A stretch of 64,000 bases of DNA from Brachionus koreanus (taxonomy: Eukaryota; Rotifera; Eurotatoria; Ploima; Brachionidae), in the NCBI GenBank assembly GCA_016987375.1, contig PJRA01000509.1, positions 1,685,629 to 1,749,628 of the forward strand, read 5' to 3'. The notes below the pieces were generated by a model. It had not been told where the DNA came from, did no database searches, and was given only the letters and a program-made list of their open reading frames with translations. Positions within the stretch are counted from its first letter, which is position 1, and each line of letters starts with the position of its first letter. Below are positions 53,301 through 63,749 of the stretch, one piece after another. Position numbers and translations under genes: made by a program.

Positions 53301-54388
53301 AGACAAAGTAATCTTACTTGTGTGCTAACATATATGGAATAGAGCCATACAAAGCCATTCCGTTGTTAAGTTCATATTCAAACACATCCAAATTATATAA
53401 TCGGTATGGATCAGTTCCTCTAAAATTAAAATTAAATAAAATTAAATAAAGTTAGAAACTAAATTTTGACTAACGCAGTAGATCTAAGGGCGAATTTATC
53501 TGCATGCTGTGGAATACCAAATACATGCTCAAAATCATGAAATGAAATATCCATTCCAACTGATTGAGGGCCTAAAAGTTTTTAGAAATTTAAAATGTAT
53601 ATTTAGCCATTTAGTTTCTACTAACCATTGGGTTTGGAATCTGTATGAGATTTGTAAGTTTCCTCCCACATATCGGGCTCTTCTGAGTCCGAGGTTTCGT
53701 TTTGAGCCGGTGGTTCAGCTTGAGCCTCACCATTTTCTTGGGGCTGTTCTGGTGGAACTCTTCAAACGAATGTAATAATATTTATTCAAAGCATAAAATA
53801 TGACCTAAAATTCTTACGGTTTATATCTTAAATGTTCAAATTTGAGTAAATTTTTTGAATTAAATGATGCAATTAAATAGTCTCCAATATAAAATTCAGC
53901 TTTTAGTGGATTTGAATACAACACAACTTTATTATTTAGACTGTTTTTAAGCTCAACAATTTCAGAGTCTTTGCGGACGACAACAAACTTATCCTCTTCT
54001 AGAGTATCTACAATTACACCTTCGACTTCATATCTTTTTTTTAGAGGATTTAGCTCATTAAATCTAAATCTTAATCGGTTGTCTTTGAGTAAATATAAGT
54101 CCAATTGAAACAAAACTGAATTCTTCAAATTTAAAACTTGACAGCTTAAGTGACCATTCTCTATGCTTAACGTTGCAAAATCAGCTTTATAACTAGGTTC
54201 ACCAGGATTATGGTCTCGTTGACGTCTGAAAATTTCTCATTAAATTTATGCTCGATAAAAATTGACTAAAAATTTTACTTGCAAAAACCTGATTGAGCAC
54301 ATGATTTAAAATTATTTCTATCTACTGATTCAATTTGACTAATAATTAGACTTGATAGAACTAGTAGAGTTCCATGTAAAAGTCGCAT
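50348..54388 (-). CDS. GANAB: Glucosidase II alpha subunit (neutral alpha-glucosidase AB)
   Basis: Ten minus-strand exons: 54279-54388, 53818-54225, 53626-53759, 53475-53571, 53318-53419, 52400-52478, 51025-52350, 50898-50975, 50619-50845 and 50348-50561. All are in phase, giving 924 residues, close to the 944 of the human protein. It trims the two inner alpha-1,3-glucoses from N-glycans in the ER, in complex with the beta subunit, and so controls the calnexin cycle. The N-terminal signal peptide is followed by VDRNNFKSC ... GFCKRQR, an acidic linker (residues about 190-220) ending [13 protein letters not shown], and the GH31 barrel. The nucleophile is the Asp of WNDMNEPS (about 520) and the acid/base Asp lies in WTGDNTAEW (about 596). 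The C-terminus [10 protein letters not shown] matches the family. The 839-nt intron (52479-53317) is the only long one. Confidence 0.97.
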
Positions 54389-56136
54389 GATCTAAAAATG
54401 TTTTTTTGTTGTCGTATTAAATGCTAATCAAATGATTTTAAAAATATCTAGGTAAAAGTACAGTTCCAGAATTTTCCTCTCTAAAGTCAAAAAAAGTAAT
54501 TTTTAAGCAAATTCAAATTAAAAAAATGAGAAATTAGTTTTTAGTTTGTTCGAATGCTAAATATATTGGAGTACATGCATTTAAAAAACGCAAAATATGA
54601 AAGCAAAGGAAATATATAAAAAAATTTGAATTTGCAACAAGATGATTTATTAGAATGACACGACAGCAAAAATTTAATATTTCAGTTGAACCAAATGTAT
54701 TTAAAAAAATTGAAAATTAAAGTATTGATTTTCAACAAGTTAAAAAGAAAACTCATTAAGATTTTATATTTTTTTCATATAACTGAATATTTTTTTTCAG
54801 TTTTAATAAATAAAATTAAATTTGAATCTTATCGTTATTACCATTTTATAAATTTCAAGTCTAATTTTCTAAAAATTTAGAAAAAAAATTTCCATTAATT
54901 TTGATCAGTTAGAAAATATTGATTTTTTAATTTGGAGCTTTTATTTTAATTTTTTATAAACTTTCATTTATTCAGTTAAAATTTTTAATTTATTTTGTGC
55001 TTGGATATCATAATATTAAAGATATATTTGTTTTATTTCCTTAAGTCAAAAATAATTTTAAATAAAAAATTTTCTTAATAAACAAACAAAATTAATTCGA
55101 CAATGTACCATTTTGCCAATAATCAAGAATAATTAGACTTTTTGCAGTCAATAAAATATAAAAAAAACTTTTCTTTATTTGGATAAAATGAATTCGTAAA
55201 AAATGCAATTTGTGTTTTAGAATAATTAATTAAGTCTAACTAAATTAATTCTAATGTATCTAATTATCTAATTATCCGCTAATATAGAAAAAGAACAATT
55301 ATTATTTTTATAACAAAATAGGAAAATATTCCATCTTATCTACAAAATCGGACTATTCAATAAATATTAAACTTGAATTTTGAAAATAGATTTTATTTAC
55401 TTGTGTAGTTATTATAAAATTTAAATAAGTTAAAATGTCTGAGTAAAAACAAAATTTTAAAATTAAAATAATTGTGTTGGCAGATTCTTTTTGCCATTTT
55501 GCATAGAATGATTTATTAAGTTATTTTAATTTTATATTTAAGTTTTTGTTTTTTACTAAGTTTTCTCAAAAAAATTCAGATTGAATTAAAATCAAAAATT
55601 TTTCAAAATTTTCGTTTGATTATTAAAGAAATGAATCAAACGGAAAAAAAATCTTTCTAAATTAATTCCTCTAGTTTTCATATTTTAAAATTTTATCTGA
55701 GGCAATAAAGGCTAAATCTATTTTTAAAATTTTTTAATCATGCAGAATTTAATCGGGAATGATACCATGAAGCCTAATCATGCTGAAGTTTGTTTTGAAA
55801 AAAAAAAACTATTTACGGCTTAAATCAACACCAAATTTGGTATTGTGAAACTCAATACAAACAAAACAATATTTTTTTTTAAAAAAGATACTGCAAAAAA
55901 GTGCATCATACTTTGTTGCACCATTTTTACTTAAATATTTATTCCTATGCAAAAAAAATGACAAAAAATAAAACATCAATAAGATTTTAATTGAATATTG
56001 ATTTTCCAAAAAAATAAAGATAATAAAAATTTTATTTTAGAATGTTTTTCCCGATTTCACCCGAACTTATTTTTAAGAATATTTTATTTTTTTAAATTTT
56101 AAATTATCAAAATAGACAGAATTTTTATTTTAAAAT
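54389..56136. other. Intergenic, AT-rich
   Basis: Runs from the glucosidase II start codon (minus strand) to the stop codon of the actinoporin-like gene. A TTTTTAG lies just before the glucosidase ATG, compatible with a 5' UTR splice or trans-splice acceptor. The AATAAA of the actinoporin-like gene is at about 56124-56129, only 8 nt past its stop. The open frames here are AT-rich chance frames. Confidence 0.45.
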
Positions 56137-56851
56137 TTATTTAAAATAATCTCTAATTTTTTCATGTATTTTAGTTCTGTTCTTCGGCTTCAGATACAAT
56201 TTAATGGTCGGATGATGACTTGTACCCATTGTACCTTTGAACTCAAAATCTTCATCTTGGACGATAATTTCTTTAGAGCGATAATAATATTCTTCAATTT
56301 TATATGTTTTTAATTCAGGAATCTTTTTTTCATTATACATTCTTTTAAACCATGATTTATCATGTACATTTTCCTTTGTAATACCTAAACCCATCCAATT
56401 CGAATAGAAATTAAAATTATACGGAGCACTCCACATCAATACAATTCTTTTATTTAGATTTCCGACTAACCATGAAACGGTTCCATATGAACCAGCAGCA
56501 GCATGAGCAGTTTTTCGGGCTGACTTAAAAAGTAAATTAAGTTTTAATTTTTATAAAATCAAAAAAAAAAGGAACCAGGGCTTCTTTTTTTAATGGTAAT
56601 ATATTTGAAGGCGGTGAACACAAAACTCCGCCATCTATGTGCACTTCAGGAGAGTTTAAAACCCAGTTAGACCAATTTTCAAGTTCTATAATGACTCTAA
56701 TACGGTAATCACTATTAGTTGTATAAGCTGTGGCAACACTCGTTCCAATAGAAAGAGATGAACCAACAATGCTACTAATAATTTCACCCGAACTTAGTGT
56801 TATTTCACACAAAATAATTATCAAACAAAAAAATTTAAATCTTTCAATCAT
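56137..56851 (-). CDS. Secreted actinoporin-like pore-forming protein
   Basis: Two minus-strand exons, 56576-56851 and 56137-56523, separated by a 52-nt intron (donor GTTCCT, acceptor TTAAG), giving 220 residues with an N-terminal signal peptide of about 20. The length and the order of features match the actinoporin-like family of alpha-pore-forming proteins: a glycine/serine-rich amphipathic N-terminal segment, a beta-sandwich, a GSYGTVSW strand, and the hallmark P-Y-N-x-N-x-Y-S-N-W lipid-headgroup-binding loop (around residues 123-132). In the family the N-terminal helix inserts into sphingomyelin-containing membranes. Actinoporins are best known from sea anemones, but relatives occur in molluscs, other animals and mosses, where the role may be defence, feeding or something non-toxic. 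Activity here is not shown by the sequence. The donor site is weak, so the exon boundary is tentative. Confidence 0.78.
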
Positions 56852-57959
56852 TTTATTCAACTTTTTATATTAATGTTGAATGATGTTAAAAAAAAATAAA
56901 TTAATTCTAATGTTAATTTACCAATTTAAAAAAAATTTAAAAATCCCATATCAGCAAAATCAATTTGAGATAAAGGCTCTATGATGCTTTCCCTAAAAAA
57001 TCTAAACAACACTTATAAATGAAATATCGCTTTAAAATAATGAGTATGAATACATTCAAGAACTTTTTAAAAAATTTAATTTTTAAAAATTATAAAAAGT
57101 AATAATAAAAACTAAAGCAAAGACTATTTAAGTGCTCAGATTCATCATAACCCATTGCATCAATTTCATCCAAATTTTGACACATATCTTGAGCAATTAA
57201 GAAAATAATAATTATTTGATAAAAAAAGAAAAAGAACCAAACTTGGATTTTTCCGCTTAGTCGTTCTTCAAATGAAACCAACCTAAAAGATCATTCATAT
57301 TGCAACTCAAAATAAAAATTTAATTTTAAAAAAACTTTCTTTTAAATATTTAAGCGTTTAGTATCTTATTCCAATTTTCCTATTTAGTTATTTTTTAGCT
57401 AATTTTAATTTTGTTAAAAAATTTTGCATTAAAATTTTTTATTTTTTTTTCAATTTAAAATTTTTATCTGAAAAAGCTTTACTTCAGTTAAAACAAAAAG
57501 ATATTTCAATGGAAAAAAAAGCCTTCAATTAATTTTATTAATTAAATATTTTCGAATGAAATCATCCAACAGTTATCTAATGATCAAAGTGGATTCAAAC
57601 TTATCAATTCACTAAAATTTAAAGCCTTTAAAATAGAAACAATAATAGTAATATGTAAAAGCTATAGCAGGAGGAACTGCGGAGTAATACTTGCTCATTA
57701 TAGTAGCTAGTTAGGAATCCAAGAAAAAAATTTTTTTTCTTACAGAATGAGTCTAACACAAAGAAATTATTAATCTTGAATAAAAACAATCAGAGGTTTT
57801 TTCTCCAGTTTTTGATTTTGCAATTTATTCAATTAGACTATTGCTGTTCCTTAAAATAAAATTCAAATTCCTTGAGTCATTTTTTTTGGTTTCTCTTAAT
57901 TTAAGGTGAGAATTGTAGTAATAGTAGTAGTAGTTAATACTGCGACCCTTTGGGTAAAG
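56852..57959. other. Intergenic region with a possible small minus-strand exon
   Basis: Mostly AT-rich. On the minus strand, 56926-56992 follows a good TTTTTTAG acceptor and is open for 21 codons to a stop. Further up, 57110-57285 has two short exon-like pieces (one acidic, DMCQNLDEIDAM...) around a 55-nt T-rich stretch bounded by GT and AG. These could be exons of an unrecognised small gene or 5' exons of the actinoporin-like gene, but frames do not join convincingly and I do not call a CDS. Confidence 0.3.
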
Positions 57960-58460
57960 CTTTCTTGAGGCTATGGAAATAAACTCGACTGTTTCATGAG
58001 CCATTTGTCTAAATTATTTTTGAAGTTCTTTATTAACAAAGAATTAATGATGTGATGAGGTAAACTGTTCCAGACATTAACTACTCGGTTTGTCAAGAAA
58101 TGATATCGCATGCAGTTTTTCACTTCTTCCTTATTAATACATTTATTATATCTTCTCAAATTGAACTTCGGATTACAAGAAAAATTTAGACCATGCTCAA
58201 AATTATTAATTTCGTATCAATTAATTATTTTTAATAATTGAATTAAATCACCTTTCATGCGCCTAATTTTGAGTTCGGTTAAGTTAAGCATCTTAAGCCT
58301 TGTCAAGTAAGCATATTTTCGAAGTGAAGGAATCGTTTTGGTCGCTCTTCTTTGTATCTTATCGATTTCTGAAATATCTTTCTCGAGAAATGAACACTAT
58401 GAACTTATGGCAAATTCTAAATGAGCTCTTACTAGGGCTGTGTAAAGCATTCTTAATTAG
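57960..58460 (-). mobile_element. Jockey-like non-LTR retrotransposon fragment, RT C-terminus
   Basis: The reverse strand translates from about 58448 to 57971 as the end of a reverse transcriptase ORF: LYTALVRAHLEFA, IQRRATKTIPSL, LKIRRMKGDLIQLLKIIN, NCMRYHFLTNRVVNVWNSLP and FKNNLDKWLM, ending at a stop at 57971. These are the thumb/C-terminal motifs of jockey/CR1-like elements. Only two stops interrupt about 160 codons, so the copy is fairly young but 5'-truncated. Its 3' side ends in a short ACT/TAC triplet run (57914-57935 on the plus strand), as these elements often do. Confidence 0.88.
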
Positions 58461-58499
58461 TAAAAGGGGAGAATTGTAATATAAAAAAATTTATAGGTG

Positions 58500-58930
58500 A
58501 AAGTTAGCAGGTGCAAAAGGGTGCTTCAAAATTGTTCCATGAGATAAAACATTTTGCCTACGATGAAAGGCTGAAAAAGCTTATTTTGGCAACTTTAAAA
58601 AAAAGACGAGGACAAGATGACCTAATTGAATTTTTTAAAATTACCAACAAACTAAACATGCTAAAATGGCAAAAACATGCTAATTATTGCTATGTTCTCA
58701 CATGTAATGGACCACCAGGTGGCACTAGAGGTCATAAAAGAACACAGGATAACGAAACAACGAACAAATACAAAGCAGCGTGAGAACTTCCTGGTAAATA
58801 GAGTGGTAAAGAACTGGGACAAACAAGCGAGATGAATTCTATGGAAAATAATTTCCTATTAACTCGAATCGATAAATTATTTGCAAGTTTTGTAAAGTTA
58901 AGGCAAATGAAACAACTAAAATGTCTTCAT
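58500..58930 (+). mobile_element. Second non-LTR RT C-terminal fragment, opposite strand
   Basis: The plus strand translates from about 58505 to QKGASKLFHEIKHFAYDERL, KKRRGQDDLIEFFKITN and, after a frame change near 58780, RENFLVNRVVKNWDKQ. These match the same RT C-terminal domain as the neighbouring fragment but with different sequence, so it is a separate copy or lineage. It is 5'-truncated and frame-disrupted. It lies head to head with the minus-strand fragment, with about 50 bp between the two truncated 5' ends. Confidence 0.82.
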
Positions 58931-59341
58931 CACTTATCTTATCTGGACACAAATTTTTTTCTTTTTTTCAAAAATGATGCAGATAACTAGAGATCAATTT
59001 ACATAAAATTTTTTTTAAAATGAATCCAAAAGCAAAAGACTCAAATTTTAAATATGCATTGCTTAAAAAAAATGATCAAAATAGACAAATATTAAAACAA
59101 AAATTTTACTTGAAAATATAAAATTATTTTAATTCTGAATTTTGAACAAGTTTGTATTTAATTATATCGCAATTTTTTATTTTTAAAATTAAACTAAACA
59201 TTGCTAATTCTATATATATTTCGGCTAATACAAAATTAAAATTTTTAATGCAATTTTTTTTTTTTCAAATGAATAAAATTTATTTTTGAATTTAAAAATA
59301 TCCTAAAATTATTTTAAAATTTTTCTAAGAATTGGATAAAA
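58931..59341. other. Intergenic, upstream of PNPase
   Basis: AT-rich stretch that must contain the promoter and 5' UTR of the PNPase gene. No motif stands out. Confidence 0.4.
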
Positions 59342-61799
59342 ATGTTCAAGTTAAATTCTTTGATATCAGCGCCCAGAATTGTTCGCCAAATAAGATTGCC
59401 TTTAAAATATGAACTCTTAAAACCAACTTACACGTCTACGTCAGCTGCATCATTTTTCACTAAGACAGATAAAATAAACTCTAGAAATATAAGTGCTCTC
59501 AAAGTTAAATATAAATCCGGGTAGATTTTTGCAAAAATTAAATTATAAATAAAATTTTAATTTACAAAAAAAAACTAAAGAATTCTCGAGCTTGATCATC
59601 GAACTCTAGCCAGACTGGCTGACTCGAGCGCTACTGGTAAATTTAATGACACAAATATTCTGGTTACAGTAGTAAACAAACCGCGTCTTTCAAGTGCATC
59701 ATTTCTTCCACTGACAGTAAAAAAAATTTTACAAAGCTCGATCAATTTAGTAATTAAATTCACTTTTTTCATGTTGACTATTTGCACAAAGCTTCGGCAG
59801 CCGGCAAAATACCAACAAATTTTTTGCGAAGAGATTTAGGTGCTTCAAACTATGAAATTTTGGTTTCAAGAATGATAGACAGGTCTATAAGGCCTCTATT
59901 TTCTTCCAATTACAACAATGAAATACAAGTTAGTCAAGAAAAAAATCTAGTAAAAGCAAAAATAAAAAATTTTCTTTTTTTAATAAAGGTTGTGTGCAAT
60001 CTATTATCCTATGACGGAAAAGATAATCCGGATGTTTTATGCATAAACACGGCCTCTTTTGCTCTGTTCGGATCGAGTTGCGAATGGAACGGCCCTATAG
60101 GTGAGTAAAAAAACATTTTTTTTATTAATTTATTTTCTAAATTGAATGAAAATTGAAAGGTTGTGTCAGGATTGGCATGATTGGTGATGAGCTAGTGGTC
60201 AATCCTTCAAGAAAACAATTAGAAAACAGTCCACTAAATATTGTTTTATCTGTTGGACCTAATAGAAACATAGTGATGATCGAAGGCTGGGCCGATAATT
60301 TGGAGCAGAGCAAGTTTACAGAAGCTCTTGAATTTGGATGTGAACACGCTTATCAGGTAGTTGAACAAATTCGATCAAAAAAATTGGAAAAGGAAAACCA
60401 GTTTGTTAAAAAAGACTCCTCTTTATTGTCAATAACAAGCGAAGATGAAGTGCTAAACGGTTCCCAAGTGAACTTAACTGAAATTTCAACTCCTGTACTT
60501 TCATCTGATCCCAAAGAAAATGAAGAAATTGAGAATTTATTCCAAGCATTGGCCTATTCTCATTTATATGACATTTTTACCGATTATGAACACGATAAAC
60601 TATCACGTGACAATGCAATAACCCAAGTCAAAAATTCAGTGATTAATGCCATTCAAAAAAGTAAAACAGATCCCGAACAATCGAACACAAATGCTTATGC
60701 CTATTCTACATTGAATGAACTATTCTATAAATTTGTGAGAAAAGTTGTAAGAAATTTAGCATTGGAAGAGTCTAAGCGAGTGGATGGTCGTAAACTTAAT
60801 GAGCTGAGGCCGATTAGTTGCAAATCGAATCTTTATCCGTCTTTGCACGGGTCAGGTCTTTTCCAAAGAGGCCAAACTCAAGTTCTCTGCTCAGTAACAT
60901 TCGACTCGCCTGATTCGATGTACCGAAGCGATGCGATAGCCAACATGATGTCTCCTTCATTAACAAACTTTAACAAAAACTTTATGCTTCACTACGAATT
61001 TCCTTCATTTGCCACGAACGAGATATCAAGAATAGGTGGACGTGCTGATCGTCGCGAAGTTGGCCACGGAGCTCTAGCCGAAAAGGCAATTTATCCGCTC
61101 ATTCCTAGCCAATTTCCTTTAACAATACGCTGTCTGTGCGAAGTTTTAGAATCAAATGGCTCAAGTTCTATGGCGTCGGTTTGTGCGTCAAGTTTGGCTT
61201 TATTAGATGCAGGCGTTCCGATCAAGGAGCAGGTTGCTGGTGTGGCCATGGGTATATTCACTCAATTTGACGACAACAAGGAAATTAAAGACTACAAAAT
61301 ACTCACTGATATATCTGGATTTGAGGATTTTATGGGCGATATGGATTTTAAAATAGCCGGAACAAATGATGGCATTACTGCCGTACAAGCTGATTTTAAA
61401 ATAAATGGCCTACCTTTTAGAATTATTAAAGAAGTAATTGAAGAATCGAAAAGTAAAATATTTGAAATTTAAATTTAAATATTTTTTTTGTATTCTAGAA
61501 TTTCATTGTTTTAAGATGCTAGACAAGAAATTTTAAGACTCATGAAAAAAGAAATATCCAAGCCTCGACAGAGTAAAAAGTCAAATCAGCCAATTCTTAA
61601 AAACTATCCGGTATCGGTGGTGCAAAGAAGCAAATTAATTGGAGTTGGTGGAATGAATTTAAAGAAAATTTATGCTAAAACTGGAGTTACTGTGAATCCA
61701 GTTGATGAAACTAATTTTGATATTTTTGCTCCAAATCAAGACTCGCTCAATGAAGCTGAAGAAATGATCAAGGCATTCATCGAACAACAAGTTAGTTAA
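59342..61799 (+). CDS. PNPT1: Mitochondrial polyribonucleotide nucleotidyltransferase (PNPase)
   Basis: Six exons: 59342-59520, 59581-59716, 59773-59928, 59989-60100, 60160-61452 and 61516-61799, giving about 719 residues. It is the phosphorolytic 3'-5' exoribonuclease of mitochondria, also implicated in RNA import and decay. The N-terminus is basic, Ser-rich and without acidic residues at first, a plausible matrix-targeting peptide. The first RNase PH domain includes [17 protein letters not shown] and RSIRPLF. An all-helical linker contains [12 protein letters not shown], and the second RNase PH domain carries FQRGQTQ (about 429-435) and the catalytic GDMDFK (about 587-592). A KH domain with GVGGMNLKK closes the protein. 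All splice sites are GT-AG except intron 2, which appears to end in AT at 59771-59772. No S1 domain follows the KH domain within the window. AATAAA occurs about 115 nt past the stop. Confidence 0.93.
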
Positions 61800-63381
61800 T
61801 CATGGTTTTTTTGCTAAGAGAAAATGGTTTTAAATTTTAACTTTTTTAATTTAAATACAAATTGAACAAAAATGTTTTACAAATTAATATAAATTTATAT
61901 AAAATTTCTTTTAATTAAAATAAAATATTTTTAGCTTAGGACACTTAGATGCTGAAATGTAGTAAGCTATTCAATTCAGTTAACTAATGAAGCTTTCATA
62001 TTTTACCTAAAGAAGCACAATTAAAAGCTTCACTCGAGGGATTTTTATAGCTGTTTCTCAACAATTCAGTCATATTAAATAAAAAAATTGATGCTAAAGA
62101 TTGAATCGTTTCTATGCCAGTTTTAGATTGAAGTGAAAAAGTAAAAATTTAAAAAAAAAAGAATGCAGAAAATTGATTTCAATACCGAAAATAAGACAAA
62201 GGATAAAAATTATAAAAATTGGTCACTAAGTTTCAATTTGTAGGTTTCAATTTCCAGTTGTAAATGCTAGCGAACTGACTTTTCATAGGATACTAGGAAC
62301 TTATTTTTTTCATAATATTTTTAAGGTTTACTAAAATAAAATATTTAAAAAAAAAAAAATAATTCAACAAAGTGCAACATTTTTTTTGCGCCTTTTTTTT
62401 ACTTAAAATATTTTTTCTCATTTTAGAAAAAGAGAAAAAAATAAAATAACAATAAGTTTTAAATTGATTGTTAATTTGATTGAATAAAAAAAAAGAAAAT
62501 AAAGATTTTATTTTAATTAAAAAGGTGAAACAAAGTGTTGTACAATATTGCAGTATTTTTTCTAATATATTTAATTATATTTATTAATAATTTTCCAAAA
62601 AAAAAAGAATTTTTGTTCAATATATATTTGAAATTTACAACAACTCATTATTTACTAATAAAAAATTGAAAATCTAACAAACTTAAAATTAGGAAAAGTA
62701 AAATTTCTCCAAAATATTAATATTTTTGTATGTATGTTAATTGGCAGATAAAAATTCTATTAAGGTTAAAAAAGATCACAAAAAATCTAAAAATTTTTTG
62801 TTACTCCAATGCCCTAACTCCTATCTCTAACTTGAAATGACCCCAATTAGATCGGTTATCTGAAACAAAAATTAAAGTTATTTATTTTAATGAGATAATT
62901 AAAAATATTGATAAAAAGTTCAATTTATTTTTGTAATACTAGCCGATGTAAATAAGTCTAAATTTTCAGAAGTTTGAGGTCGATTTTTTAATAATTTAAT
63001 GTTGATAAAACTTACAGCTAAAAGCCTTTAGAATAGTTAAGTTGTAAAATAATCGGTAATTTCTCCTAACAAAATATTAAAAAGACAGATTAATAAATTT
63101 GATTTCAAAGCAATGCTTTAGATAGATTTTTAAATTTAAAAAAGCAACAATAAAATTTTTATTTGAAAAAAATTTTTCGAAAGAAAGCTTAGTTTTCTTC
63201 TTTTTTCGATTTTTAATTGAAATACATCTGTAAAATCTATTTTCAAAAAGCCAAAATATGCAACTTCAAGGTATTTTTCATTACCAGCCAAGTTGATTTG
63301 CCACAAAAGACACTTTTGCATTTATTATCTGTTTCTATAAGTTTTTTTTCTAGTATAATAAATCTGCTTTGTATCCAGAAA
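61800..63381. other. 3' flank of PNPase and intergenic DNA
   Basis: AT-rich, with AATAAA near 61917. I looked specifically for an exon encoding an S1 domain and found none. No other gene or repeat is apparent until the foldback element at 63382. Confidence 0.5.
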
Positions 63382-63749
63382 ACAAATCTTAATAAATATC
63401 TTAGGCAAGACTTGTCAAATTCTTAATCCAGGGCGGTATAGGATCCTGAAAGATTACAAAAGATTTAAGATTCTTATGATTTTCTTAAATTTTCTTAACA
63501 CAAATTGTCTTCTACTTATCAAACCTTATAAGATTCAAACCAAGTCTTGATTGACTTTCTTGTGAGTTTTAAATAACTGATCCTTTATATAGATCCTAAA
63601 AGATCTTATAATCTAGTAAGAAAAAATTTGTGTTAAAAAAATTTAAGAAAACCACAAGAATCTTAAATCTTTTGTAATCTTTCAGGATCCTATACCGCCC
63701 TGGATTAAGAATTTGACAAGTCTTGCCTAAGATATTTATTAGGATTTGT
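63382..63749. mobile_element. Foldback element with near-perfect 125-bp inverted arms
   Basis: Arms 63382-63506 and 63625-63749 are reverse complements over 125 bp with about four mismatches, around a 118-bp centre. The centre itself continues an imperfect palindrome (shared TTATAAGAT). The arms include the distinctive CCAGGGCGGTATAGGATCC block. The near identity of the arms suggests a recent or structurally maintained element. It contains no coding sequence and interrupts a reverse-transcriptase fragment on its right side. Confidence 0.9.

Noticed and set aside
54686..56009. Short AT-rich frames between glucosidase II and the actinoporin-like gene
   Set aside because: Random-frame composition (Phe, Lys, Ile, Asn) and no similarity.
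57090..57281. Minus-strand frame with an apparent membrane segment
   Set aside because: The hydrophobic stretch is a T-rich 55-nt segment bounded by GT and AG, more likely an intron; the flanking pieces do not join into a convincing protein.
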